Origin: Homalodisca vitripennis
Taxonomy: Eukaryota; Arthropoda; Insecta; Hemiptera; Cicadellidae
Direction of reading: 5' to 3'
Length of the DNA: 64,000 bases
NCBI RefSeq assembly: GCF_021130785.1
Contig: NW_025777424.1
Location: forward strand, 1-64,000
The translations under genes and the position numbers were made by a program. The notes below the pieces were generated by a model. The model had not been told where the DNA came from, made no database searches, and saw only the letters and a list, made by a program, of their open reading frames with translations. Of this stretch, positions 11,950 to 23,295 are shown piece by piece. Position 1 is the first letter of the stretch. The number at the start of each line of letters is the position of its first letter.

Positions 11950-14390
11950 CTGACAAGTTCAAGAGCTTTCATTTTTTACCTTGTGTTTTTTCTCGAAAAT
12001 AATTTCATTTCCATACGCTAAAATCAAGTTATTGAAACATTTTCGACCTGAATAACTAAACTGATGTCCTGCTCTGCTCTTTGGTGTAATAAGGAATTTC
12101 CAGTTGCATATACCGGGCAGAGGAGCGAGTTGTTCTCATTAATTTCCTTGAACGGGTATTGATTTATATATTTGTAAATATGCATTATTGCTGAGTACTG
12201 GTAAACCTGATTAAATGTCAGTATTTTAAACTGGGTTGAAAATGTAACTTACTCTTTCATTTATTTTTATAGTAAACATTGTTCTAAGTGCATGTCTTTA
12301 ACTCATAACCACGGGCCTAATAAATTGAGGGGTATGTTCCTCCATAATGAATTATTCCATATCTCATCATACTTTTAAACCATGAAAGTGTATATTTGTA
12401 AGTATCGAGTTGTTCACTTTTAACATACTGCTTCAAATGATAAAGTGCATAATTCACTTTTCCTTAATTTCTTTGATAAGTAATCAATGTGGTGATCCCA
12501 TTTAAAGGTGTTGATCTAAATATAAACCTAAATATTTAACAAATGTAACTACTTACAATGTTTAGAACATGAGCAACTATACAAACACTGATGCTTGTGA
12601 CAGATTAAATTGAAAACATTTTGTAAATATTCTTTAGGTACTTTATGGTCGAAGAACATTACACATTTTAGATTTTTGAGCATTTATTAATAATTTATTT
12701 TCGATTAACCAGCGTGATACTTTTTCTAGATCTTGACTTATTTTTAACTGTAGAGCTTGCCTATTATAGGCAGAGCACACAAGTGCGGTGTCGTCAGCAT
12801 AGGCAAACACAGATGAGTTTAATTAAATATTTAGCAAATTATTGATGTATATCAAAAACACGATTGGCCCCAAAACCCCGCCCTGAGCTGTCCCAAAATC
12901 TAATTCTAAAATAATCACTTAAGCAATTATTAATTTTTCACAACTTGTCTCCTACCCCTACAAAAGGACTCTAGCCATGACAGTGCGATATCCCCTATAC
13001 CGTATTTTTTAAACTTACCTATTAAAATATTCAAATCTAAAACATCAAATGCCTTCTGGAAATCCAAATATACTGCCAATGTGTATTTTTGCTTGTCAAT
13101 GGAGGCTGTTATATGGTTTTATATGCTTCTCTATACACAAGTCTGTTCCTTTTTGTGGTAAAAACCCAAATTGATTTTCAGAAAATAGTTGATCTACTCA
13201 TAAAGTACTTAAAAAGTTCATCTTTAATAATAGTTTTCAAAAATCTTTGCTAAAGTACTAATCACAGAAATAGGGCGATATGAGAAAAATTCTGATGCAT
13301 CTCCTGCTTTATAGACTGGGACTACAGAAGCAAGTTTTGAACTCAATTGGAAATATTCCTTGCTCTAACAATCTTTTATAAATGCTGTATAGTTTACAGG
13401 AGCGAATGTTTCAATATTATCCTTAATGGTAAACATGCTAATACCATCGATACCACAACTAGCCTTAATTCTTAAGCGATTTGATAGCATTAATAACATC
13501 ATTTTGACTAAGCTTGAACTCCCTTAAATGGACATCGTATATAAAAATATCTTCTAGGAATAAATCATTACCGAAAGCATCTTGTTTTAATGAGGAAATG
13601 ACTGTGGTAAAATACTTGTTAAATCCATCAGCTACAAAGTTTTTCATTTCCTACCACCTGGAGTAAATGACCATCTAATTTAATACTACTTAGAGATTTT
13701 TTCTTGGTGTTAATAATTTTCTTAATAACATTCCAATAACTTTTTGAATCACCTTGACATCTATCTACCAATGAAGAATAATACTTTAATTTTGCTCCTC
13801 TAATTTGTTTTGAAAACATTTTTTGCTAGTCTCTTATATTCATTTTTTAGAGCCAGGTTTTGCCTATCTTTGCAATAATTTTTAAATAAATCATTTTTCA
13901 TATTTACTAAACGAATTAAATTGTCTTGAAATCCATTCTTGCCCTCTCCTATTCTTACTAGTTATTTTTTTCAATGAGCAAGAATTGTTTGTAACATTCA
14001 TTGTAAAATTTCATAAAATTGTGAAACAGAACTATTTACATTCATTTCATTATATACTGGACTCCAATCAGCTAATTTTAGTTGCCTACTTAATAATTCC
14101 TTATCCAACACTTTACAGTATTTTGGATTATTTATTTCCATTTTAATTCCTACTATTGTAAGGTCAAGAGCATAAATGATGACTAATATCTAAATACTAT
14201 GATCACTAATATCAACTGGGTTACGATGTGTTTTGTATTTTGTAATATAGGTGTCTCTTACGTCGAAACGATGCAAATTGTTCGTTTTGAGCTTCTTCGT
14301 CGTCGACACATTTTCAATCTCTTCAAACGAACATAGTTCCAGATTCGAGACAGTAATATAGTCCATTAGATCGTTGGTCACTAAACAATA
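11950..14390 (-). pseudogene. LINE ORF2 remnant: endonuclease C-terminus and reverse transcriptase
   Basis: A decayed non-LTR retrotransposon polyprotein read right to left. The endonuclease end is at 14190-14381 (LMDYITVSNLEL near its start and the hallmark ISDHS at about 14196-14212). The linker follows at 13465-13900 (KNEYKRLAKNVF, SYWNVIKKII, FNKYFTTVISSLK). Reverse transcriptase comes next: a VYLDFQKAFD-type block near 13030-13080, GTAQGGVLGPIVFLIYINN at about 12835-12895, and the catalytic box FAYADDTAL at about 12782-12810. Then come WLIENKLLIN and a KYLGLYLDQHL block near 12490-12540. Multiple frameshifts and stops separate these blocks. The 5' half of the endonuclease is not visible. 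The motif order fits the Jockey/CR1/I group of LINEs; I cannot assign the clade. It cannot encode a working protein. Confidence 0.88.
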
Positions 14391-15500
14391 AATTATGAGA
14401 AAACATGCAGGGACATAAATTTCTACTCAGGTTCTACTCAAGTTGATTAAAAAATTACTGGTAATAAATTTCCAATAGAGTAGAAAAATCCAAAATAAAA
14501 ATATATTTTGAATTACTTTAAACACATTGTATGAAAATTTTTAGAAGTAATGTTCATATTTTATCTTACTTATGAACTATTCCCAATTTTTTTTTTAACT
14601 TATAATAATTCTAATCAAATTTTGAATAATCTTTACATTTGCACCTCAACTTTCAGTGAAAGTGATCTGTTGTATTATCATTCATACTTGAAAATAATAT
14701 AAAGGCGACGATAACGTGTGCGTGTGACGTTCTCACGTCTCAGTCACAACAATCTGCTGTTGTACTTTAGCTGTCACGTCGAGACAGGTGTGATAACGAA
14801 AACTGTCAAAACCATAAGGGAATAGGAAATGTTTTATATAGTACACTTTTAGGCTTTGTCTTTTCTTCGAATAAATTGCACTGTATGCAGTGACAAGTCG
14901 AGTGTACATACGTAACTCTAATGTCATATGATTGTGTATTTTAAGTGTAAATATGGCTTTTTATGTTTAGTCTGTAGTTTTGATATTCCACAGACAGTCT
15001 TCTATATTTCAAAAGACTGTTAGTATTGAGATATTGTATACTGCTGAATTAATATTACAGAGCTTGCCTTTCTTTTATCGGACTTGTAGTCCTTAGTCCT
15101 TGTAACAAATCTGTCACCAGCTTATATTAACGCACTAATGAAATAAACGAACAACATTTTAGAAGGTTATGTTGCCTCGTCAATACAAAAAGTTTTTAAA
15201 TGTAATGACTGTAATTATTATAACACGCTTAGCCTTCTAAAACTTGTTGAATATTTAGTTTAACATATTTTTAAATGGTGGCAAGCTGAAAACTACGTAG
15301 ATTTCAATAAATTATAGTGCAATCACACTATACACGATTTCAGTGTTTATACCAAGGAATTTTTTATTGTCTTGTGGTTGCTGATAGTTATTATTGAATT
15401 TGTACCCGATATGTGTAAAGAGACAAAGCAAAATTTCAAAAAACCACGGTTTTACACATGGTATCTGAGGCTTTGAATTAGCACGCTTAAACTGGAAGCA
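14391..15500. other. Intergenic DNA, no gene seen
   Basis: AT-rich with no recognisable protein motif. The minus-strand frame at 14733-14927 is short and unmatched. The region separates the LINE remnant from the 135-bp satellite. Confidence 0.5.
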
Positions 15501-17128
15501 TGTCTATTGATGTCAGTGGCCCTCGACTAGACGGAGACAGTCTGGGTAGCAAGGTTCGGTGCTCCTGATCCCTCGGTTATTGTTATACCGAGTATGCGTC
15601 CTGTGCACAGACCAGTGTGTCACAATATCTTGGAGTATCTAATGATGTCAGTTGCCCTCGACTAGACGGAGACAGTCTGGGTAGCAAGGTTCGGTGCTCC
15701 TGATCCCTCTGTTATTGTTATACCGAGTATGTGTACTGTGCACAGACCACTGTGTCACAATATCTTGGAGTATCTAATGATGTCAGTTGCCCTCGACTAG
15801 ACGGAGACAGTCTGGGTAGCAAGGTTCGGTGCTCCTGATCCCTCTGTTATTGTTATACCGAGTATGCGTCCTGTGCACAGACCAGTGTGTCACAATATCT
15901 TGGAGTATCTAATGATGTCAGTTGCCCTCGACTAGACGGAGACAGTCTGGGTAGCAAGGTTCGGTGCTCCTGATCCCTCTGTTATTGTTATACCGAGTAT
16001 GCGTCCTGTGCACAGACCAGTGTGTTACAATAGCTTGGAGTGTCTAATTATGTCAGTTGCCCTCGACTAGACGGAGACAGTCTGGGTAGCAAGGTTCGGT
16101 GCTCCTGATCCCTCTGTTATTGTTATACCGAGTATGCGTACTGTGCACAGACCACTGTGTCACAATATCTTGGAGTTGTCTAATTATGTCAGTTGCCCTC
16201 GACTAGACGGAGACAGTCTGGGTAGCAAGGTTCGGTGCTCCTGATCCCTCTGTTATTGTTATACCGAGTATGCGTCCTGTGCACAGACCAGTGTGTTACA
16301 ATATCTTGGAGTATCTAATGATGTCAGTTGCCCTCGACTAGACGGAGACAGTCTGGGTAGCAAGGTTCGGTGCTCCTGATCCCTCTGTTATTGTTATACC
16401 GAGTATGCGTACTGTGCACAGACCACTGTGTCACAATATCTTGGAGTATCTAATGATGTCAGTTGCCCTCGACTAGACGGAGACAGTCTGGGTAGCAAGG
16501 TTCGGTGCTCCTGATCCCTCTGTTATTGTTATACCGAGTATGCGTACTGTGCACAGACCAGTGTGTCACAATATCTTGGAGTATCTAATGATGTCAGTTG
16601 CCCTCGACTAGACGGAGACAGTCTGGGTAGCAAGGTTCGGTGCTCCTGATCCCTCTGTTATTGTTATACCGAGTATGCGTGCCCTGTGCACAGACCAGTG
16701 TGTCACAATATCTTGGAGTATCTAATGATGTCAGTTGCCCTCGGCTAGACGGAGACAGTCTGGGTAGCAAGGTTCGGTGCTCCTGATCCCTCTGTTATTG
16801 TTATACCGAGTATGCGTCCTGTGCACAGACCAGTGTGTCACAATATCTTGGAGTGTCTAATGATGTCAGTTGCCCTCGGCTAGACGGAGACAGTCTGGGT
16901 AGCAAGGTTCGGTGCTCCTGATCCCTCTGTTATTGTTATACCGAGTATGCGTCCTGTGCACAGACCAGTGTGTTACAATAGCTTGGAGTGTCTATTTATG
17001 TCAGTTGCCCTCGGCTAGCCAGAGACAGTCTGGGTAGCAAGATTCGGTGCTCCTGATCCCTCTGTATTGTTATAGTACTGAAGTATGTGTCCTGTGCACA
17101 TACCACTGTGTTACAATAGCTTTGAGAT
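15501..17128. repeat. 135-bp satellite array, 12 units
   Basis: TGTCAGTTGCCCTCG recurs at 15511, 15646, 15781, 15916 and 16051, exactly 135 bases apart, and continues to about 16999. Each unit contains CTAGACGGAGACAGTCTGGG, GCAAGGTTCGGTGCTCCTG, TTGTTATACCGAGTATG and the perfect palindrome CTGTGCACAG. Units are highly alike; variable sites include CGTCCTG/CGTACTG, CCAGTG/CCACTG and CACAATATC/TACAATAGC, which travel together between units. The last unit is diverged, as is usual at an array edge. The array is GC-richer than its surroundings and has no long open frame. Confidence 0.96.
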
Positions 17129-18060
17129 TACAGCAGATGTAACACGGCTGGGATTTGTGTTGTACATCTGTTCTACTCCCTAGTAGAAACGACAAGATTC
17201 AAACAGATGCGGACTTTGTCATTTTTGAAGTTTATTAAAATACATCGTTATCATTATTTCTTCATAATTTAATGTCAATTAGATTGAATCTCTTTCTTTG
17301 CAATTCTTTTACAATGTAATGATTGTGAATGGAACAGGATTTTTCAAGATCTTTCCCAGAGTTCAGTAATATAAAATACATTAACACTTTGTTTCGTGAT
17401 GTGCAATCTGATCTCTTCCTCAGGTGAAATACAGCCTAGGGTAAAAATAAACAAATCATTCCAAAGCTTTATGACACGATTAAAAAATGAATCACAAAGA
17501 ACATGTTGTACATCAACTCCATGCATATTAACTCGAAAACAAGTACTGAATAAAACTAAAAAACTAATTTTTAAAACTGTATTATAGAATGCAGGTTAGA
17601 ATTGGTCCGCACTCACCGACCAACCACACAGAACTGTGGTTGTGGTTTAACATTTAATCTAATTGGATGAAATTTATAGGATACTCCAAAACACAGCGTG
17701 TTCTAGCCTTTCAGCCGCAAACTGTTTAATGACAATGATAGCAAAACAAACAAATACCGCAGTCATTTAGTATGAGAAACGTACACGTGTATCACTAAGT
17801 TTAATTAGAATCAGATAAACAAATGGAACAGTGTTTTAGAACTATTAAATTTATTCTGAAAGCCAGGGAGTGATTCTCGATGTGGAGGCAACTGTACAAA
17901 TTGTGTTTGATCATTCATACTTTTAATTTAGATCGTTTCAAGAAAACAAAATTAATACATTAAAATTTAAGTGCACTCAACAACGTTACTTTTCAATATT
18001 GGCAAATGTGTTTCTTATGTAATGGAATTAAACCTGTTATCATCTATACACTTTCACATA
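17129..18060. other. Intergenic DNA between two satellites, no gene seen
   Basis: Overlapping short frames on both strands at 17344-17587 have no recognised motif. No terminal repeats or RNA features were found. Confidence 0.5.
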
Positions 18061-18061
18061 C

Positions 18062-19297
18062 AATTTGACATAAACTTACAAAGAGTATTTTGGCAGTGAG
18101 TCACTTTCATATGAATATTCATCGCTGGATTTTAATACTAATAGACGAATCGGCTTTGATACAAACCGTTCTTCTTGGGGCTCAAGTCTAGTTAATGTAG
18201 GACCCACAAAGAGTATTTGGACAAGCAGTCACTTTCATATGAATACCATCGCTGGATTTTAATACTACATAATAGACGAATCGGCTTTGATACAAACTGT
18301 TCTTGGGATCAAGTCTAGTTAATGTAGACCCACAAAGAGTATTTTGACAAGCAGTCACTTTCATATGAATACCATCGCTGGATTTTAATACTACATAATA
18401 GACGAATCGGCTTTGATACAAACTGTTCTTGGGATCAAGTCTAGTTAATGTAGACCCACAAAGAGTATTTGGACAAGCAGTCACTTTCATATGAATACCA
18501 TCGCTGGATTTTAATACTACATAATAGACGAATCGGTTTTGATACAAACCCGTTCTTGGGCTCAAGTCTAGTTAATGTAGACCCACAAAGAGTATTTTGA
18601 CAGGCAGTCACTTTCATCATGAGATACTATCTATCACTGGATTTTAATACTAATAGATACTATCACAGGATTTTAATCGCTCGGCATTTGATACAAACCG
18701 TTCTTGGGCTCAAGTCTAGTTAATGTAGACCCACAAAGAGTATTTTGACAAGCAGTCACTTTCATATGAATACCATCGCTGGATTTTAATACTACATAAT
18801 AGACGAATCGGCTTTGATACAAACTGTTCTTGGGATCAAGTCTAGTTAATGTAGACCCACAAAGAGTATTTGGACAAGCAGTCACTTTCATATGAATACC
18901 ATCGCTGGATTTTAATACTACATAATAGACGAATCGGCTTTGATACAAACTGTTCTTGGGATCAAGTCTAGTTAATGTAGACCCACAAAGAGTATTTGGA
19001 CAAGCAGTCACTTTCATATGAATACTATCGCTGGATTTTAATACTACATAATAGACGAATCGGCTTTGATACAAACTGTTCTTGGGATCAAGTCTAGTTA
19101 ATGTAGACCCACAAAGAGTATTTGGACAAGCAGTCACTTTCATATGAATACCATCGCTGGATTTTAATACTAATAGACGAATCGGCTTTGATACAAACTG
19201 TTCTTGGGATCAGTCTAGTTAATGTAGACCCACAAAGAGTATTCCATACTCATACGCACTTTGATACAAACTGCTCTTGCCTTCAAGTCTAGCGTCT
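18062..19297. repeat. 126-bp satellite array, about 10 units
   Basis: GACCCACAAAGAGTATTT recurs at 18201, 18327, 18453, 18580, 18728, 18854, 18980, 19106 and 19228, mostly 126 bases apart. A diverged unit starts near 18076. One unit near 18600-18690 carries a duplication around CTATCACTGG/CTATCACAGG and is longer. Because 126 is a multiple of three, the minus strand reads open for 125 and 156 codons as a 42-residue repeat. The open frame stops exactly where unit length departs from 126, which points to a non-coding satellite. Confidence 0.94.
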
Positions 19298-19634
19298 AAC
19301 ATAAATACGTATGTATGCCAATTTTGAAGTGAATACAATTTTCAGGTTTAGAAATTATTTACAAAGGAACATGTCATATTTTCTAAAAAATATGTCATAT
19401 TTATCACATAACATTTAACAGATAGGTTGATAATTATTCCTTATTACACATATACTTTTTAACACAGAAATAATAAATAAATGTATTTATTTTCTCTTTC
19501 TGCCACAAAACATACATAACATATATGAAAAACTTACATGATTAAAAATCATAAACAATATGATATACTTGCCAAGAATATTATATGCAAAAAATGAATC
19601 ATGTTTTTAGATTTAAAAAATAACATAATGTAAC
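19298..19634. other. AT-rich intergenic DNA, no gene seen
   Basis: Short stretch between the 126-bp satellite and the piggyBac left end. No motif recognised. Confidence 0.5.
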
Positions 19635-19640
19635 TTAAAA

Positions 19641-19654
19641 CACATTCAGCGCCA
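19641..19654 (+). repeat. piggyBac left terminal inverted repeat core
   Basis: CACATTCAGCGCCA, the exact inverse of 21672-21685. It is followed by the first subterminal GGCC..TGTATCA motifs. Confidence 0.85.
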
Positions 19655-20087
19655 GGGCATATGCCACAATCCATTTAGCACGGGCCATTAGGTTTTTCCA
19701 TATATTAACGTCAGGGCCATGTGTATCAAAAATGATACACGCCCCATGTTACCAAGTGGGCCGCGTGTATCATTTTCTGATACATACGTCAGTTTCTAGT
19801 TTGAGCCATATGTATCAAAACTGAGCTCTTCTACAATGCTTTTAACACTATAGACTGAATCTCATGGCCCAGGCCTACCACAGAACCCGGCCAGTTCCGG
19901 CCCAGGACGTCAGATTAATGTTTAGATCACAGGTTTCTAATGAAGTACATACACTCTATTTCTAAAACATGTTTTATTATACAAATGTCTATATACGACT
20001 GGTAAAATATAAAATGGGTACCTATAAAATAAAAGATCATTAGTTGAGCTGATAAAATAAAAACTGTAAGTTTTCGTGAATAGAACA

Positions 20088-21345
20088 CTAGTGTTTGTTT
20101 TTGAAACACGTACGGCACATGTAGGGATTTCCTTCACAAGTGTCACATACCGTGTAAACTTGTTTCACTGTCTTTTTTTTACCCAGGTTTTCAGCTTTCC
20201 CACTTTTGCCACATTCTTGATAGCAAATTTTGCATCGACCTCTTTTTTCTTTAGTGGATCACCTTGGATGTTTTCAATCAAGTGGTGCACTGCTCTTGAC
20301 CTTCTAGGTGTAAACAGGTACAGTGTCATCTAGAAGAAGAGAGGTTATTATTTTTTTCTCTGAAGATCTTAATTGGCATTAATTCTTTGCCAGAGTTCAA
20401 ATTGTAGAGGAAGTGACTGTTGAAAAGAACCATGCCCCAAATAACTTCAATTACCAGTTTTCTGTATCATGTGGTACATCTTCTAAGAGCTTTGCCATAG
20501 GTGGCCATTTGGTCGCCTCATGTCGATGAAGAATTTCCACTGTTGTAAAGGACAACATCTTTAGGATTTTTTTACAACTCGGTTAGTTTTGGGTTGTGAT
20601 ATGCACTGTCTCATTTGTGTGCACAGTCGAGAGTAAACAAACCTCACGTTTGTCTCTTCATTTCAGGAATGTGACCCCTTCTCCTGTTTCTTTGGTTAAG
20701 ATTTCTCCCTTATTCAAAGGTGTTGTTGTGTCTGGTGGGAGTTATTTTCTATTGATACGCATTGTCCCAATCAAGTGAGTCGAATGATCTAACAGACCAA
20801 GTGCTAGGGGCACACTTGTGTATCAGTTGTCGGTTATCAGTACTCGGCCTTCCCCAAGAAGCCCACCAGGTGCTCCAGACTGTCCTTTGTCGATCAAGCC
20901 ACCTAAAATTTTTGTATAAAACATTTTCAGTAGCGCTCCAATCGGGAGAGAGATCTTGTCCTACATACACGGAGAAGTTCCACGTATAACCCTTACTAGC
21001 ACAAACTTTGTACATCTTTGTACCATAACGGTGGCGTTTTCGTGGGTTATACTAACGAAAGACTAACCTTCCTTCCCCTCCATGGGATTATACTTTCATC
21101 AATGCATATAGTTTCACCCGGTGTTATATGCGTGCTGGAAGTGTGCAATAAACATGTTCAACATGTTTTCAGTTTTTTAACAGACGGTTTGTACCAGCTA
21201 ATGTGTTTGTCAGAAAAATGCCACATTTTTAACACTAGTTCAAAGCGGTTTTCTGCTCATTGTGTTTCTGGCAAGTGGTGTATCGTACAATTTGTTTTTA
21301 CTCCAATAGTCACGAAAAAACAGGGCTATTTGTAAAATTCAAGTA
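20088..21345 (-). pseudogene. piggyBac transposase pseudogene
   Basis: Read on the minus strand from about 21345 down. An MSRNRFE-like block near 21235 is followed by IDESIIPWRGR (about 21085-21115), which holds a DDD catalytic aspartate. Next are YNPRKRHRYGTKMYKVCASK and GYTWNFSVYVG (20940-21050). The conserved GRVLITDN-YTSVPLA block (about 20800-20850) has a stop in place of the usual Trp after DN. IGTMRINRK (about 20745), an SGxxxxxDQMATYGK/YRKL region (about 20430-20520), and a C-terminal Cys-rich domain (CKICYQECGK ... CDTCEGNPYMCRTCF) complete it, ending at a stop at 20088-20090. At least one frameshift (near 20245, in an A-rich run) and several in-frame stops make it non-functional. 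Family assignment is secure from the order of motifs. Confidence 0.92.
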
Positions 21346-21671
21346 TAATGATACAAAAATTTATAAGTGTGCAAAAATGATACACATGGCCCCTACCAAC
21401 AAAATTTAATTGATTGTCACAGTCTGGGCCACGTGTATCATTTTTGCACAGACATGAAAAAATTAAAACGTACTGCCAATACTGTTCATCTGATTCCAAA
21501 AAGAATTATAGTACTGTGTTTCTAAAAGCACTATTGATCTTAAATCGCACTTGGCCCCTGACGGTAAAAATGAAAATTTTAACTCGGCCCCTGCCTAAAC
21601 AGCTTTGTGTATCATAAATGATACACATGGCCCACAACGTTAGTGCTGGTGTGTATCATTTATGATACACA

Positions 21672-21685
21672 TGGCGCTGAATGTG
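21672..21685 (-). repeat. piggyBac right terminal inverted repeat core
   Basis: TGGCGCTGAATGTG, inverse of the left end, directly followed by TTAA. The adjacent bases 21651-21670 form a TGTATCAT/ATGATACA palindrome. Confidence 0.85.
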
Positions 21686-22071
21686 TTAAAAAATAACTAA
21701 ATATAACTTTTTTCTGTCTCCTTACATATCAAGTTGTTATAAAAACTTACAAATATACTGAATTATATAAATATCAGAAGAGAGAACATTTAGGGCCTCC
21801 AAGTCACGTGGCCTGTTCGGAGGTTCCAAATATTTAACATGAAACTTCTTTTACAGCTATATTGTGAATGAATGAATATTTTATTTAATCTTTTTCGGCC
21901 AATGTTCTTCCTACTATCAGTGCTTCTTTGCTTTGTTGCATGAGAAATTATTGAAACAAAAATAATAGAAAATATGTTGAAGAGTAAACATATTTTTTTA
22001 GTTTCCTGCATTTAAAAGAGCATCTAAGCAAAATAATGATGGAAAATATTAATGGTGTACAAGCACAAATG

Positions 22072-22465
22072 TTACTGCTGAATTGGAATTAGAAAGTCAA
22101 TGTGCTCCAAAGTTAGCAGCCACTCTCTAAGTCTTTTCAAAAATGTGTCAATAATCGATAATTCTTTCATATGGTTTGGTAATTTGTTAAAAATTCTTGG
22201 GGTTCTTGTAAAAAATGTAGAATTTGGTTTTGGAACTGTAAATTGATTCCCGGATCTTAATTTTTGCTTATATTCTATTTTTATGTGGCATGTTACTACT
22301 CTTGCAAAAGAAAATCTTTAGAACTTTATATACAAAAATATATTTCAATGGTAACATTTTCAACTCCAAAAAAAGGGGACGTGAATGGATTGTATTCCTT
22401 TATTTAAACATTAACCTAACTGCATGTTTTTGTTGAACATATATTGCATTATAAAGGGTTACAGA
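22072..22465 (-). pseudogene. LINE ORF2 C-terminal fragment
   Basis: Minus strand, ending at a stop at 22072-22074. The last part reads open (QKLRSGNQFTVPKP, RTPRIFNKLPNHMKEL, FLKRLREWLL), the usual end of LINE ORF2 proteins. Upstream in other frames are VQQKHAVRLMF and LKMLPLKYIFVYKVLK. The latter closely resembles LKILPLKYLFVFKLLK in the fragment at 63437, so the two are related families. A frameshift separates the blocks, and the fragment stops beside the inverted-repeat element at 22510, which may have inserted at or near its broken end. It cannot make an active protein. Confidence 0.75.
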
Positions 22466-22509
22466 ATTTTCTTTCTTCACGATTATGTAGTTTGCCTTCT
22501 TAATTTATG

Positions 22510-23295
22510 CAGGGTATAAAAAAGTCCCGCACGGGCTTGATAATTCCCGAACAATTACAAGTAAAGCAGTAAAACTTGGTATATCATTACTGCACCTGTA
22601 AGTCTACTTTTTGAAGTAACTAACATATTTATATAGAAAAGAGGATTTCGGCAAAACATGTAACTTAAGTACAGCTTACGATGTGCATTGTTTTAAAGTG
22701 GAATGTATGATGCACAAAAGTGAAGTACAAAGCTCAAACCTAAAAATAAGAATTTTCTCGTAGGCTATAGTAACTAATACCAGGTTTTTCCCTTTAGCAT
22801 TCATCTCTGCAAAACAACCCCTTTATAATGTTGTACATATTGAGCTAAGCTTACGGTAAAAACTCCTTGTCAGACCATTCTCCATTGGATGGAGAACTAC
22901 CTTAAAAAGTATTTCTTAAATCCAATATTCATTTACTAAGTTTAACTTTCACAACTTGTGCAAAGGCAATAATATTAAACCAACTAGACCAGGACCTGTA
23001 GTGTAAATGTTCCAAACTTCAAACCAGCATAATGTTTTTAGGAGGGAACCCTTTAAGATCGCATTTTGCGGCGTTTGTACTCTACTAATAAAGACATAAA
23101 AATAACTAAGACCTACTTTTAATTTCATGTACTACTCGACCTATGCTCTCAATTAAGACTTCAACTGACCCCTTGCAGGCCATCCCCTTGAAATGACAAG
23201 AAGATGTCTGGGTGCAATGTACCAAGGGTTATTGCTTTACCTGTAATCGTTCGGGATTTAAAAGTCAGTGCAGTGTGGGACTGTTTTACACCCTG
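22510..23295. mobile_element. Non-autonomous DNA element with long imperfect inverted repeats
   Basis: The left end CAGGGTATAAAAAAGTCCCG and the inverted right end CAGGGTGTAAAACAGTCCCA match. Agreement continues inward through CCCGAAC.ATTACA.GTAAAGCA and CTTGGTA.AT, so the terminal repeats run for roughly 100 bp with small indels. The right flank is TA; the left flank is TG, possibly a mutated TA duplication. No transposase motif is visible inside the 786 bp. CAGGGT termini and a probable TA target fit a Tc1/mariner-type non-autonomous element, as does the 49656 element, but the family is not proven. Confidence 0.72.

Larger units (their letters stand above)
19635..21689 (-). mobile_element. 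piggyBac-type DNA transposon, inactive copy
   Basis: TTAA occurs at 19635-19638 and 21686-21689, the piggyBac target sequence. Just inside are inverted terminal repeats sharing CACATTCAGCGCCA (19641-19654 and, inverted, 21672-21685). The left end has two extra A residues after TTAA. Subterminal regions on both sides carry many copies of a TGTATCATTTNTGATACACATGGCCC-like motif, near 19713, 19770, 19805, 21376, 21424, 21605 and 21651. The interior encodes a decayed piggyBac transposase on the minus strand. At about 2.05 kb it is shorter than a full element, and the transposase N-terminal part is missing or unrecognisable. Confidence 0.9.

Noticed and set aside
18188..19143. Two repeat-containing proteins on the minus strand
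   Set aside because: 126-bp satellite with a unit length divisible by three; frames end at irregular units.
20076..20333. Plus-strand protein within the piggyBac element
   Set aside because: Shadow of the minus-strand Cys-rich transposase end.
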